A stretch of 64,000 nt of DNA from Actinoplanes utahensis. GTDB taxonomy: Bacteria > Actinomycetota > Actinomycetes > Mycobacteriales > Micromonosporaceae. The notes beneath the pieces were generated by a model. It had not been told where the DNA came from. It did not search any database and saw nothing but the letters and a program-made list of their open reading frames with translations. Positions 42,277-51,115 of this stretch are shown here, one piece after another. The stretch lies in contig NZ_BOMZ01000072.1 of NCBI RefSeq assembly GCF_016862455.1, positions 1-64,000 of the forward strand, in the 5' to 3' direction. Position 1 is the first letter of the stretch. Each line of letters starts with the position of its first letter. The translations under genes were made by a program, and so were the position numbers.

Positions 42277-42414
42277 CGGTGCAACGAGGCAGGTGGGCTG
42301 GGCGTACCGGGAGGTCACCCGGGGGATGGGCATCCGGTCGCGCCGCCGCCGGTGTGGTCCGGAGGAGCCGCATAGTGGCGTCCGGTTCCAGTCTCGGGTG
42401 GGAGGTGGGCGGGA

Positions 42415-43647
42415 ATGCGCAGGGTCGATCACCGTCGCCGCGTGCGGCGGCTCGGGGGAGTGGTGGCCGCCGTTCTGATGGTCGTGCTCGGGGGCTGTTC
42501 CGGTTCGGACGAGTTCGATCCGCCGGAGGGGCCGCTGTCGTCGGTCTCGGTCACCCCGCATCCACTCGACGCGTCGAGCCGGGCCGGTGGCGAGGCGGGC
42601 CCGGCCGGCGGCGAGGCGGGCCCGGGCGCGGTGTCCGCACCGGTGACGGCATCGGCCGCGGCGTTGCCGGCGCTGCCGTTGAGGCCGCCGCCCGCCGATC
42701 GGCTGCCGGCGGGGCCGGGACTCGATCGGGTGCCGGTCGGACCGGGACCCGATCGGCTGCCGTCCGGGCCGAGAAGCCGCATCGAGAAGCCGAGCGGGCC
42801 CGGCGGCGGGAGAACGGCCGGTCCGGGGCCGCGTACCGGCAAGCCGGTACGGCCGGCGCCCACGGTGACGGCGCCGGTGCCGACGACGTCACCGTCGCCG
42901 TCGGTGGAGCCGCGCCGCCGGCCGGGCTGGCTCCAGGACCTGCTGATCTCGACGCCCGGCTGGGGATGCGGCGGCGGGAAGCCCGGCGGATCGGACGAGA
43001 TCTACGTCGTGCAGCGGCTCCAGGCCGCGCAGGTGTGCCTGAATTACGCCAAGCGCCGCGAACCGGTGTTCCGCCTCCGGTCGCCGAGCGGCGTGGAGAC
43101 CCGGCTGCCCGGCTTCTACGGCGGGTCCATGTCCGGCTGGGAGTGGCCGGTACGGCCCGGCGCGCCCGGTTCCCCGCTGACCGAGTCGGGCATCCACCGC
43201 TTCGAGGTCGTGGGCGAGGTGGACACCGGCACCGAGGAGGCGCCGGGCGCCGCGATCGTGGAGACCCGCGGTGAGATCATCGTGGTGCCGTCCCGTGAGC
43301 CCCGGACCGCGTTCTCGGTCGGTGCGGCGATCGGCGCTCCCGGCGCGTTCCGTCCGGGCGGCGCGGCCGGCGTGTTCCCGCCGGGAGCGGCCGTCGCGAT
43401 CCGTGCGGCCGGTTACCGGCCCGGCAGCCGGGTGCTGGTCACGGTCTACCGCGACCGCGGCGTGTCGCCGGGCTTCGAGGTGCTCACCGACCTGCCCGAT
43501 CTGGTGGTGGACGGGCGGGGCGAGGGGGAGATCCGGTGGACGCTGCCCCGGCAGCCACGGAGTTACGGGATCTGGGTGGAGCCGGAGCCGGTCGAGCCGG
43601 AACGGCTGAACAACGGCCTGACCTGGTACTTCGGGGTGAGGGGCTGA
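42415..43647 (+). CDS. Proline-rich lipoprotein of unknown function
   Basis: The 410-residue product has a lipoprotein signal with twin-basic N-terminus and lipobox VLGGC (Cys about residue 25). A low-complexity Pro/Gly/Arg-rich region to about 165 includes repeats of the type DRVPVGPGPDRLPSGP, followed by a compact C-terminal region (about 175-410) containing TPGWGCGGG, an all-beta stretch and WVEPEPVEPE near the end. The C-terminal part looks like surface-exposed immunoglobulin-like modules. No family is recognised. GGGAGG precedes the ATG. The next gene begins immediately after its TGA, so the lipoprotein and the membrane protein form an operon and perhaps a complex. Confidence 0.65.
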   Translation: MRRVDHRRRVRRLGGVVAAVLMVVLGGCSGSDEFDPPEGPLSSVSVTPHPLDASSRAGGEAGPAGGEAGPGAVSAPVTASAAALPALPLRPPPADRLPAGPGLDRVPVGPGPDRLPSGPRSRIEKPSGPGGGRTAGPGPRTGKPVRPAPTVTAPVPTTSPSPSVEPRRRPGWLQDLLISTPGWGCGGGKPGGSDEIYVVQRLQAAQVCLNYAKRREPVFRLRSPSGVETRLPGFYGGSMSGWEWPVRPGAPGSPLTESGIHRFEVVGEVDTGTEEAPGAAIVETRGEIIVVPSREPRTAFSVGAAIGAPGAFRPGGAAGVFPPGAAVAIRAAGYRPGSRVLVTVYRDRGVSPGFEVLTDLPDLVVDGRGEGEIRWTLPRQPRSYGIWVEPEPVEPERLNNGLTWYFGVRG

Positions 43648-44331
43648 ATGGGCGTGCGGCAGCGCCGTCCGGCCCGGGAGGGCGAGACCTTCCTGGACTG
43701 GGCGGTGAAGTACGCGTCCCCGCTGCTCACCGTCGCCGGGGTGCTGCTGTACGGGGTGCTGCGCCTGGCCTACGTCACCTTCTACATGCAGTTGCGGGCG
43801 ACCCCGCAGGAGGTCGGCTACGGCTACGTCGAGATCCTGTCCAGCCAGCTGATCGGCACCGTCGAGCTGGTCCTGGTGGTCGCCGTGCTGCTGTTCGGGC
43901 CGGCGGTGGCGGTCCGCGGCGGATACGGCCTGTTCCGGCCGCTCCGGCGGCCGTGGCGGGAGGCGGCCGCCCGGCTGGCCGCGCAGTGTGCCCTGGCGGC
44001 GGTCGCGCTGGTGTTGACGCTGCTGCCGGTCGCGGCGTGGCTGGCCGGCACCGAGGCCCGCAAGGGTTACCTGGTCCGCAACGTGTACCTGGCCTACCTG
44101 CCGCGGATCCCGGTGCTGGCGGTGCAGGCGGTCCCGGCGTCGGCGGCGTGGAGCGCCGAGCACCCGGATCGCCTGCTCAATCTGATGGATCGCCGCTGTC
44201 TGCTCTATCTCGGGCAGAACCCGGTGACGACCGTCTTCTACGACGTGAAGACCCGGGACAGCCTGCGCGTCCCGACCGCCCAGATCATCGTCCAGATCAA
44301 GAACCGGCGGTCGGTCCCGGTGGACTGCTGA
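43648..44331 (+). CDS. Multipass membrane protein of unknown function
   Basis: This 227-residue protein has membrane segments at about 24-46, 64-86 and 104-132, an extracytoplasmic region after the third segment (AWLAGTEARKGY) and a soluble C-terminal part with CLLYLGQNPVTTVFYDV and QIIVQIKN. It starts directly after the stop of the lipoprotein gene, so translation is coupled. The C-terminus overlaps the relic of nhaA on the other strand by 35 bases. It has no recognised family; a role as membrane partner of the lipoprotein is an inference from gene order. Confidence 0.6.
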   Translation: MGVRQRRPAREGETFLDWAVKYASPLLTVAGVLLYGVLRLAYVTFYMQLRATPQEVGYGYVEILSSQLIGTVELVLVVAVLLFGPAVAVRGGYGLFRPLRRPWREAAARLAAQCALAAVALVLTLLPVAAWLAGTEARKGYLVRNVYLAYLPRIPVLAVQAVPASAAWSAEHPDRLLNLMDRRCLLYLGQNPVTTVFYDVKTRDSLRVPTAQIIVQIKNRRSVPVDC

Positions 44332-44815
44332 ACCGGCGGGCCAGGTCCCGGTGGTGGGCGGCGGCCTTCGCGGCGTCGCCGCCGCTCACCGGGGACCCGG
44401 GCATCGGCCCGAGCGCCGCGACCTGGTCGGCGAGCCGGGAGTGCTGCCCGGCGGCGTAGATCAGCGCCGGTACGGCCATGCCTCCTACCGCGGCCGCCGC
44501 CGGAAGCGCCGCCCGGCGCGGATCGCGAAGGTCACCGGCGACGAACTCCCGTTTGAGTTCCAGCCCGGCGACGAAGAAGAGGATCGCCGGAAGGCCGTCG
44601 GCGGCCCACGCTGACAGGGACAGGTCGAGGTGCCATTCCGCCGGGCCGACGGTGCCGGCGGCCAGATCCTGGTAGTTGTTTACCCATGGGGAGTTCGCCC
44701 AGGCCAGCGCGAGGATCGTGGCGCCGAGCAGGAGCAGCCCACCAACGGTCTCGGTGCGCAGGATGTCGGCGACGCGGCGGGCCTCGGGCCAGGACCCGCG
44801 GGAGAGGAGCGTCAT
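44297..44815 (-). pseudogene. nhaA: 3'-truncated Na+/H+ antiporter gene (nhaA)
   Basis: The first ~125 residues match NhaA through the first membrane segments: TETVGGLLLLGATILALAWANSPW, FFVAGLELKREFVAGDLRD and GGMAVPALIYAA. After that the sequence changes to an unrelated hydrophilic stretch (HSRLADQVAALGP...AAHHRDLARRF) and stops at 172 residues. NhaA is normally about 390-440 residues, and the paired aspartates of the ion-binding site are lost. The product, if made, cannot transport. It is divergent from phosphoketolase. Confidence 0.75.
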
Positions 44816-44942
44816 CGGGATCCTTCGGGTACGCGGACGGGACCGCTGACCGGACTTCCCAGCACACCGCGGACCACTTCACGTGACCTTCATGTTCCAT
44901 CGTGTGTGCCGGGCAGCGGCGCGGGTAACGTCCCGTCCGGAG

Positions 44943-44956
44943 GGGCCGAAGGACCC
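44943..44956. promoter_or_regulatory. DevR/DosR-like box upstream of phosphoketolase
   Basis: GGGCCGAAGGACCC (reverse complement GGGTCCTTCGGCCC) resembles the DevR core GGGAC-T-W-W-A-GTCCC with the outer GGG/CCC and central TT/AA conserved. It lies 59 bases upstream of the phosphoketolase start. Confidence 0.5.
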
Positions 44957-45015
44957 GTGTCGCACGTCCATACCGTCGATAAGTTGATCGTGACCAGTCA
45001 GGAACTCGAAAGACC

Positions 45016-47460
45016 ATGTCGAGAGGAATGACCGTGACCGCCGTTTCGGACAATCGGGCCGCCACATTCGACCAGGACCTCGTGCGGAGGCTCGCCGCTC
45101 CGGACGACACCGAGGTGGCCGCCCTCGATGCCTGGTGGCGGGCGAACAATTACCTGACCATCGGTCAGATCTACCTGCAGGGCAACCCGCTGCTGCGCGA
45201 GCCGCTGAAGAGTGAGCACATCAAACCGCGCCTGCTCGGGCACTGGGGCACCAGCCCGGGCCTGTCGTTCGTCTACGCCCACGTCTCCCGGCTGATCAAG
45301 CAGACCGGGCAGCAGGCCATCTACCTGGCCGGTCCCGGGCACGGCGGCCCGGCGCTGGTCGCCGCCGGCTATCTGGAGGGCACCTACTCCGAGGTGTACC
45401 CGAAGGTGGATCTGTCCGAGGGCGGCCTGCTCCGGCTGTTCCGCCAGTTCTCCTCGCCCGGTGGCATCCCCAGCCACGTCAGCGTGACCACGCCCGGCTC
45501 CATCCACGAGGGCGGCGAGCTCGGCTACGTGCTGGTCCACGCGTTCGGCGCGGTGATGGACAATCCCGACCTGCTCGCCATCGCGGTGGTCGGTGACGGC
45601 GAGGCGGAGACCGGCCCCCTGGAGGGCTCCTGGAAGGGCGTCTCCTTCATCAACCCCGAGCACGACGGCGCGGTCCTGCCGATCCTGCACCTCAACGGCG
45701 CGAAGATCGCCGGCCCGACGGTGCTGGCCCGCAAGGACCCGGCCGAGGTGCGCAAACTCCTCGAGGGCCACGGGTACGACGTGATCGAGGTCGAGGGCGC
45801 CGACCTGCCGGGCATGCACCACCGGTTCGCGGCGGTGCTCGCCGAGGCGTGGGGCAAGATCAAGAGCATTCAGAGCGAGGCCCGCGGCGGTACGTGGGAC
45901 GGCACCCGGCCGCGGTGGCCACTGATCGTCATGCGTACGCCCAAGGGCTGGACCGGACCCGAGAAGATCGACGGGATCCAGGTGACCGGCACGTGGCGCT
46001 CCCACCAGGTGCCGCTGTCCGGTGTCAAGGGCCACGAGGACCACCTGCGCGAGCTGGAGAAGTGGCTCAAGTCGTACCGGCCGGAGGAGCTGTTCGACGC
46101 GACCGGCGCCCCGGTGCAGCAGATCCGGGACATGGCCCCGCCCGGCGACCTGCGGATGAGCGCGACCCCGCACGCCAACGGCGGCCTGCTCACCAAGGAC
46201 CTCGACATCCCGGACTTCCGGGACTACGCCGTCGACGTGAAGCGCCCCGCCGAGGGCCGCGCCGAGTCCACCCGCAAGCTGGGTGAGCTGATGCGCGACA
46301 TCTACACCCGCAACCCCGACCGGTTCCGGCTGTTCTGCCCGGACGAGACCAACAGCAACCGGCTCGGCGCCGTGTTCGAGGTCTCCGACCGCGGCTTCAT
46401 GGAGTCCGTCACCGGCGACGACGTGAAGATCAGCAACAAGGGCCGGGTCATGGAGGTGCTGTCCGAGCACAACTGCCACGGCTGGCTGGAGGGGTACAAC
46501 CTCACCGGGCGGCACGGCATGTTCGCCACCTACGAGGCGTTCGCCATGGTCAGCGCGTCGCAGACGGTCCAGCACGGCAAGTGGCTCCAGGAGGCGTCGC
46601 ACCTGCCCTGGCGGGCCAAGGTGCCGAGCCTGAACATCCTGCTCACCTCGACGGCCTGGCGCAACGACCACAACGGCTTCTCGCACCAGGGGCCCGGCCT
46701 GATCCAGGTGGTGCTCAACCAGCGGGGCACGGTCGCCCGCGTCTACCTGCCGCCGGACGCGAACACCCTGCTCTCGGTCGCCGATCACTGCTTCCGCTCG
46801 CGGTCGTACGTCAATCTGATCGTCATCGACAAGCAGCCGCAGCTGCAGTGGCTGACCATGGACCAGGCGATCGAGCACTGCGCCAAGGGCGCCGGCATCT
46901 GGGACTGGGCGGGCAACGACGACGGCGACCGGGACCCGGACGTCGTCCTGGCCTGCGCGGGTGACGTGGTGACCATGGAGACGGTGGCGGCCGCGCAGCT
47001 GCTGAAGGAGAAGCTGCCGCAGCTCAAGGTCCGGGTCGTCAACGTGGTCGACCTGATGGCCCTGCCGCGGCCGAAGGACCACCCGCACGGCATGACGGAG
47101 ACGATGTTCCGCGAGCTGTTCACCGACCACGTGGACGTGGTGTTCGCCTTCCACGGCTACCCGGGCGCCATCCACCAGCTGGTGCACGGCCGGCCGGACG
47201 CCGACCGGTTCCGGGTCCGCGGCTTCATCGAGGAGGGCACCACCACCACGCCGTTCGACATGACGGTCCGCAACCGGGCGTCGCGGTACCACCTGGTGAT
47301 CGACGCGATCAACAACGCGAAGCGGCTGCCGGCCGGCGCCAGCGAGCTGAAGTCCTGGTGCGAGTCGCAGCTGGAGAGGCACGAGAAGTACGTGGTCGAG
47401 CACCTGGAGGACATGCCGGAGGTGCGGGACTGGTCGCTCGGGGACTGGGCCCAGCACTGA
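45016..47460 (+). CDS. xfp: Xylulose-5-phosphate/fructose-6-phosphate phosphoketolase
   Basis: The 814-residue thiamine-diphosphate enzyme has the full phosphoketolase order: N-terminal ThDP-binding domain with GPGHGGPA, the VVGDGEAETGPLEGSWKG metal-binding block, SHQVPL and the pyrimidine-domain segment LEGYNLTGRHGMFATYE, and a C-terminal transketolase-like domain. It cleaves xylulose 5-phosphate or fructose 6-phosphate with phosphate to acetyl phosphate plus glyceraldehyde 3-phosphate or erythrose 4-phosphate. This links pentoses, such as xylose from the 25-35 kb locus, to acetate formation. A DevR-like box upstream suggests induction at low oxygen. The ATG at 45016 is used; an ATG at 45028 after GAGAGGA is possible. 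A strong terminator follows. Confidence 0.97.
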   Translation: MSRGMTVTAVSDNRAATFDQDLVRRLAAPDDTEVAALDAWWRANNYLTIGQIYLQGNPLLREPLKSEHIKPRLLGHWGTSPGLSFVYAHVSRLIKQTGQQAIYLAGPGHGGPALVAAGYLEGTYSEVYPKVDLSEGGLLRLFRQFSSPGGIPSHVSVTTPGSIHEGGELGYVLVHAFGAVMDNPDLLAIAVVGDGEAETGPLEGSWKGVSFINPEHDGAVLPILHLNGAKIAGPTVLARKDPAEVRKLLEGHGYDVIEVEGADLPGMHHRFAAVLAEAWGKIKSIQSEARGGTWDGTRPRWPLIVMRTPKGWTGPEKIDGIQVTGTWRSHQVPLSGVKGHEDHLRELEKWLKSYRPEELFDATGAPVQQIRDMAPPGDLRMSATPHANGGLLTKDLDIPDFRDYAVDVKRPAEGRAESTRKLGELMRDIYTRNPDRFRLFCPDETNSNRLGAVFEVSDRGFMESVTGDDVKISNKGRVMEVLSEHNCHGWLEGYNLTGRHGMFATYEAFAMVSASQTVQHGKWLQEASHLPWRAKVPSLNILLTSTAWRNDHNGFSHQGPGLIQVVLNQRGTVARVYLPPDANTLLSVADHCFRSRSYVNLIVIDKQPQLQWLTMDQAIEHCAKGAGIWDWAGNDDGDRDPDVVLACAGDVVTMETVAAAQLLKEKLPQLKVRVVNVVDLMALPRPKDHPHGMTETMFRELFTDHVDVVFAFHGYPGAIHQLVHGRPDADRFRVRGFIEEGTTTTPFDMTVRNRASRYHLVIDAINNAKRLPAGASELKSWCESQLERHEKYVVEHLEDMPEVRDWSLGDWAQH

Positions 47461-47464
47461 CCGT

Positions 47465-47502
47465 GCGCCGAGCCGGGGCACCGACCCGCCCCGGCTCGGC
47501 GC
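47465..47502 (+). terminator. Terminator of phosphoketolase gene
   Basis: Perfect 15-base arms (47465-47479, 47488-47502) around an 8-base loop lie 5 bases after the stop codon. Confidence 0.9.
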
Positions 47503-47555
47503 TCGTGATCTTCACGGTGGGAAATCCCACTGCACGGTGCTCGATGGTGAGCGTT

Positions 47556-47587
47556 ACCGCGCGCGAGTCTTCAGATTCGCGCGCGGT
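47556..47587. repeat. 11-bp inverted repeat upstream of the peptidoglycan-binding gene
   Basis: ACCGCGCGCGA (47556-47566) and TCGCGCGCGGT (47577-47587) are perfect inverted repeats 10 bases apart, in the 284-base gap between the phosphoketolase terminator and the next start (47745). It may be an operator or leader structure; the rest of the gap shows no coding frame. Confidence 0.5.
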
Positions 47588-47744
47588 TTGCGTATCGGAG
47601 TTCGCGAATCGGTCAGCAAGATCCAATCATTTCTTGCGAATCCTTGGCCGAGACCTGTCTCACCCTTTTATTCATCGGCCGGTAACGCGAAGGTGAGGGG
47701 AGCACAACACCCGTCGCTCGACGAAGAGGAAGGGGATCCCCTCT

Positions 47745-48197
47745 ATGACCGCCACCCTGAACCCCTGGCCGACGACCCGGCAGGGCTCCACCGACCACCA
47801 GGTGCAGACCCTGCAGTACCTGCTGCTCGCCCACGGTCACACGGTCGCCATCGACGGCGTCTTCGGGTCCGAGACCGGCGACGCGGTACGCGCCGTCCAG
47901 CGGGCCAAGAACCTTCCCGACGACGGCATCGTCGACGCCGAGACGTGGAAGGCGCTGCTCATTCCGGTCCGGCCGGGCATGCGGGGCAGCGCGGTGCGCG
48001 GTCTTCAGGAGGAGTTCGCCCTCGACGGCGCCGACGGCATCTACGGGCCGAAGACCGAGGCGGCGATCCGTGACCTGCAGGCGTCGATCCGGGACGGGGG
48101 AGTGCCGGTCGAAGTGGACGGGGTGGTCGGCCCGCGTACGTGGCAGGCCCTGGTCAGCGGCCTGCGTGAGGCGGCCCCACTCTCCAAGGCCGCCTGA
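47745..48197 (+). CDS. Double peptidoglycan-binding-domain protein
   Basis: The 150-residue protein consists of two PG_binding_1 modules (about 15-72 and 77-142), each with the helix-loop pattern V..LQ..L.....DG.FG..T..AV...Q and closing D..TW..L. No signal peptide or catalytic domain is visible, so it is either released by lysis, exported by an unusual route or binds another glycan-like ligand. Ribosome-binding sequence GAGGAAGG lies upstream of the ATG. A good hairpin terminator follows. It could be a phage-derived endolysin-binding part, but no phage genes are nearby. Confidence 0.8.
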   Translation: MTATLNPWPTTRQGSTDHQVQTLQYLLLAHGHTVAIDGVFGSETGDAVRAVQRAKNLPDDGIVDAETWKALLIPVRPGMRGSAVRGLQEEFALDGADGIYGPKTEAAIRDLQASIRDGGVPVEVDGVVGPRTWQALVSGLREAAPLSKAA

Positions 48198-48209
48198 TCG
48201 GGCGCTGAC

Positions 48210-48244
48210 CGATGCCCCGCATCCCACACGGGAGCGGGGCATCG
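48210..48244 (+). terminator. Terminator of peptidoglycan-binding gene
   Basis: Arms CGATGCCCCGC (48210-48220) and GCGGGGCATCG (48234-48244) pair perfectly, 12 bases after the stop, followed by TCGTCT. Confidence 0.85.
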
Positions 48245-48313
48245 TCGTCTCACCGCCGCGTCACGGCGGAAACCCTCCCGGCGTACGCGGCCGGCCACCG
48301 ATCGTCGTCGGCG

Positions 48314-49132
48314 TCAGCCGATGGTGCGGCGGGGCTCGTCCGGCAGTTCCGCCTCGATGTGCTCCTTACGCACCGCGCCGCCGACGGTCCGCTCCTCGGC
48401 GACGGTCTCCTTGCCCAGGCGCACCCGCTCGACCGGAACCGTCTCGGTGGTCACCACGGGACGCTCGGCGTGCAGGGTGACCTCGTGTTCGGACTCGGTG
48501 ATGGCCGGTCCGCTGTAGGCGGCGTCGCGGTTGGCGGCGGTGATCGGCTCCCGTTCCAGCCGCACCTCCTCGTGCATGACCGGCACGGTGATCTGCTGCT
48601 GCTCGGTCACCACGTACTTGCGCAGCCGGGCCCGGCCGACCTGCTCCTTCTCGGTGTGAACGTTGAGGCGCTCCTCCGAGCGGGTCATCGCGTCGTCGCC
48701 CGCCGCCCGCCGGCCGGTGGCGGCCCGCGCGGTCGTGGCCGGCATGTCCTCGTCCATGATGCTGCCGTACTCGCCGGTCGCCTGGGCGCTCCCACCGGCC
48801 GTACGGAAGCTCTCGTCCCAGCTCATGTCGTAGTGCCGGTACAGCATCTCCACCTCGGCGTCGGCCAGCGGCTCGTCGGCGGCGGCGTCGATGTTCGGCG
48901 CGTCCTTGATCTGCGCCTTGTCGAACGGCACCACGAGCCGGTCGCCGGTCAGCTCGGCATGGTCGAGCGGCACCAGGGACTCGTTCCTGCCGAACAGGCC
49001 GGTACGCACGGAGGCCCAGGTCGGCCGGCCGGCCGAGTCGCTCCACATCGCTCCGACGCTGCCGACCCGGTCACCGTCGCGGTCGAAGACGTCACGCTCG
49101 TAAAGGGTGGGGATCTGCTCCTGCGTGATCAT
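48314..49132 (-). CDS. PRC-barrel and DUF2382 (YsnF/AvaK) stress protein
   Basis: The 272-residue acidic protein has an N-terminal PRC-barrel (about 5-80; LYERDVFDRDGDRVG, SLVPLDHAEL) and a C-terminal DUF2382/YsnF domain (about 150-262), with the characteristic alternating strand pattern EERLNVHTEKEQVGRARLRKYVVTE, VPVMHEEVRLEREPI and VPVERVRLGKETV. The middle (ADEPLADAEVEMLYRHY) is a helical linker. Proteins of this type accumulate under general stress; no enzymatic activity is known. The ATG at 49132 follows GAGAGGAG. It is transcribed alone, convergent with the peptidoglycan-binding gene. Confidence 0.9.
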   Translation of the reverse strand: MITQEQIPTLYERDVFDRDGDRVGSVGAMWSDSAGRPTWASVRTGLFGRNESLVPLDHAELTGDRLVVPFDKAQIKDAPNIDAAADEPLADAEVEMLYRHYDMSWDESFRTAGGSAQATGEYGSIMDEDMPATTARAATGRRAAGDDAMTRSEERLNVHTEKEQVGRARLRKYVVTEQQQITVPVMHEEVRLEREPITAANRDAAYSGPAITESEHEVTLHAERPVVTTETVPVERVRLGKETVAEERTVGGAVRKEHIEAELPDEPRRTIG

Positions 49133-49266
49133 GGCACGCTCCTCTCAGTCGGTTACGGAGAGACATACCCTCGGTGATCGCCCTCAAGCGCGTGTCTTCG
49201 CAGTTCAAAGCGCTCATGCGGGCGAAGACATCCCGAACGGCGCGGCAGGTCGGTAACGCGGCGTGG

Positions 49267-50019
49267 TCAGCGGCGGACGGCGGCCGGGTCGAAACCGAAC
49301 GGGAGCTCCAGACGGTGCGCGGCCATCAGGTCACGGTCGGCCAGCAGTTCGCCGGTGGGCGCGTCGGCGACGATCCGGCCGGCGTCCAGGATCACCGAAC
49401 GGGGGCACAGCTCCAGCGCGTACGGCAGGTCGTGGGTCACCATCAGCACGGTCACCGGCAACGACTCGATGATCTCCGCCAGCTCACGGCGGCTGGCCGG
49501 GTCGAGGTTCGACGACGGCTCGTCCAGCACCAGGATCTCCGGGCGCATCGCCAGCACGGTGGCCACGGCCACCCGGCGCCGCTGGCCGAACGACAGGTGA
49601 TGCGGGATCTGGTCACGGTGCTCCAGCATCCCCACGGCGGTCAGCGCCTCGGTGACACGAGCGTCCAGCTCGTCACCCCGTACCCCCAGATTGGCGGGAC
49701 CGAAGGCGACGTCCTCCGCGACCGTCGGCATGAACAGCTGGTCGTCGGGATCCTGGAAGACGACGCCGACCCGGCGGCGGATCTCGGTGATCGCCTTGCG
49801 ATCGCCGGGCGTCACCGGCAGCCCGGAGATCTCCACCCGGCCGGCGCCGCCGTGCAGGATGCCGTTGAGGTGCAGCACCAGGGTGGTCTTGCCGGCGCCG
49901 TTCGGCCCGAGCAGCGCCACCCGCTCGCCGGGCGTGAGGGTCAGGTCGACGCCGCGCAGCGCCTCCCGCCCGTCGGGGTAGGCGAAGGTGAGGCCGGTGA
50001 TCCGGAGCGCCGCGGTCAT
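49267..50019 (-). CDS. cbiO: Cobalt/nickel ECF importer ATPase (CbiO)
   Basis: This 250-residue ABC ATPase has Walker A GPNGAGKT, Q-loop VFQDPDDQLF, signature LSFGQRRRVAVA, Walker B ILVLDEPSSNLD and the H-loop in VTHDLPYA. It powers the transition-metal ECF transporter together with the upstream CbiQ, CbiN and CbiM. The ATG at 50019 is used; it lies five bases inside the span following the cbiQ stop at 50024, so the genes are tightly packed. It is the last gene of the operon. Confidence 0.93.
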   Translation of the reverse strand: MTAALRITGLTFAYPDGREALRGVDLTLTPGERVALLGPNGAGKTTLVLHLNGILHGGAGRVEISGLPVTPGDRKAITEIRRRVGVVFQDPDDQLFMPTVAEDVAFGPANLGVRGDELDARVTEALTAVGMLEHRDQIPHHLSFGQRRRVAVATVLAMRPEILVLDEPSSNLDPASRRELAEIIESLPVTVLMVTHDLPYALELCPRSVILDAGRIVADAPTGELLADRDLMAAHRLELPFGFDPAAVRR

Positions 50020-50023
50020 GTGG

Positions 50024-50770
50024 TCATGGTAGGGCGGCGGCCGCGACGGCCATCCCGGCGGCGGCCACCGGCAGCGCCGACGAGATCGCCCACTCGCGGG
50101 CCGGCGCGCGGCCCGCGACCGACGGCATCGTCCCGGTGTAACCGCGGGACAGCATGGCCAGATAGACCCGCTCACCACGCTCGTAGGAGCGCAGGAACAG
50201 CGAGCCGACACCGACCGCGAACGCCTTGGCCTGCCAGAGGAACCGGGGGTCGTAGGCGCGGGCGAGCCGGGCGATCCGCATCCGGCGGGCGTCGTCGATC
50301 AGCACGTCGACGTAGCGCAGCATGAACGTCATGATCTGAGTGATCACGGCCGGGCAGCGTAGCCGGTCCAGGCCGCTGATCAGGTCCCGCATCGTGGTGG
50401 TGGCGGCCAGCAGCAGCGACGCCAGCACGCCGAGGGTGCCCTTGGCGACGATGTTCCACGCTCCGTACAGGCCGTCGACCGACAGCGACAGGCCGAGCCA
50501 GTCCACCCGCTCGCCGTGGCCGAAGATCGGCAGCAGCACGGCGAGCAGCACGAACGGCAGCTCGATGGTCGATCGTCGGAGCAGCCAGCCGGCCGGCACC
50601 CGGGCCGGCGCGGTGACCAGGGCGATCAGGACGGCGTAACCGGCGAAGGCGGTGAACTCCTCGCGCGGCGTGATCACCACGACCACGGTGAACAGCAGCA
50701 CCGCCGCGATCTTGACCTCGGGGGAGAGCCGGTGCACCCGGCTGTCCCGGTCGAGGAAGAGGCGCTCCAC
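50024..50770 (-). CDS. cbiQ: Cobalt/nickel ECF transporter coupling protein (CbiQ/EcfT)
   Basis: This 248-residue membrane protein has about five spans and the two EcfT coupling motifs, ARRMRIARLARAYDPR and ERVYLAMLSRGYTG (A-x-x-x-R-G type), that insert into the ATPase. The GTG start at 50770 directly follows the cbiN stop codon (TAG-GTG), indicating translational coupling. It transmits ATP hydrolysis to the substrate-binding CbiM. Confidence 0.93.
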   Translation of the reverse strand: MERLFLDRDSRVHRLSPEVKIAAVLLFTVVVVITPREEFTAFAGYAVLIALVTAPARVPAGWLLRRSTIELPFVLLAVLLPIFGHGERVDWLGLSLSVDGLYGAWNIVAKGTLGVLASLLLAATTTMRDLISGLDRLRCPAVITQIMTFMLRYVDVLIDDARRMRIARLARAYDPRFLWQAKAFAVGVGSLFLRSYERGERVYLAMLSRGYTGTMPSVAGRAPAREWAISSALPVAAAGMAVAAAALP

Positions 50771-51115
50771 CTACGCCTTCCGGCTGGGTTCGCGGCGCCG
50801 CAGCAGCCAGAACAGGCCGCCGCCGATCGCGAACGTGAGCAGCACCCCGGCGACCCCGGACAGGCCGGTGGAGAGGAACTCGTTGTCGATGCCCTTGACG
50901 CCGTAGTCGGCGAGCGGGCTGCCGGCGAGCTGGTGGTCCTGCTCCTGCTGGGCCATGCAGGTGCCGCCGGTGATCTCGTCGTCGGCGTTGAACGTGCAGC
51001 CCTCCCGGGCGGCGTGGTCCAGGCCGTCCGGGCTGCCGGACGCGAAGTTGCTGACCACGCCGGCCAGCAGCAGGGTGACCAGGAGGCCGGTGATCAGGAA
51101 GGTCTTCTTCTTCAT
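50771..51115 (-). CDS. cbiN: Cobalt transport accessory protein CbiN
   Basis: The 114-residue protein has two membrane segments (about 5-24 and 85-105) flanking an extracytoplasmic loop, with the PDGLD motif characteristic of CbiN/PDGLE proteins. CbiN is needed for metal loading into CbiM. An internal paired-cysteine loop (REGCTF...GGTCMAQQ) may form a disulfide or bind metal. It overlaps the end of cbiM by four bases, and its stop touches cbiQ. Confidence 0.9.
   Translation of the reverse strand: MKKKTFLITGLLVTLLLAGVVSNFASGSPDGLDHAAREGCTFNADDEITGGTCMAQQEQDHQLAGSPLADYGVKGIDNEFLSTGLSGVAGVLLTFAIGGGLFWLLRRREPSRKA

Noticed and set aside
47745..48197. Prophage remnant marked by the peptidoglycan-binding protein
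   Set aside because: No integrase, holin, structural or attachment-site sequence nearby, and the gene has its own terminator and normal composition.
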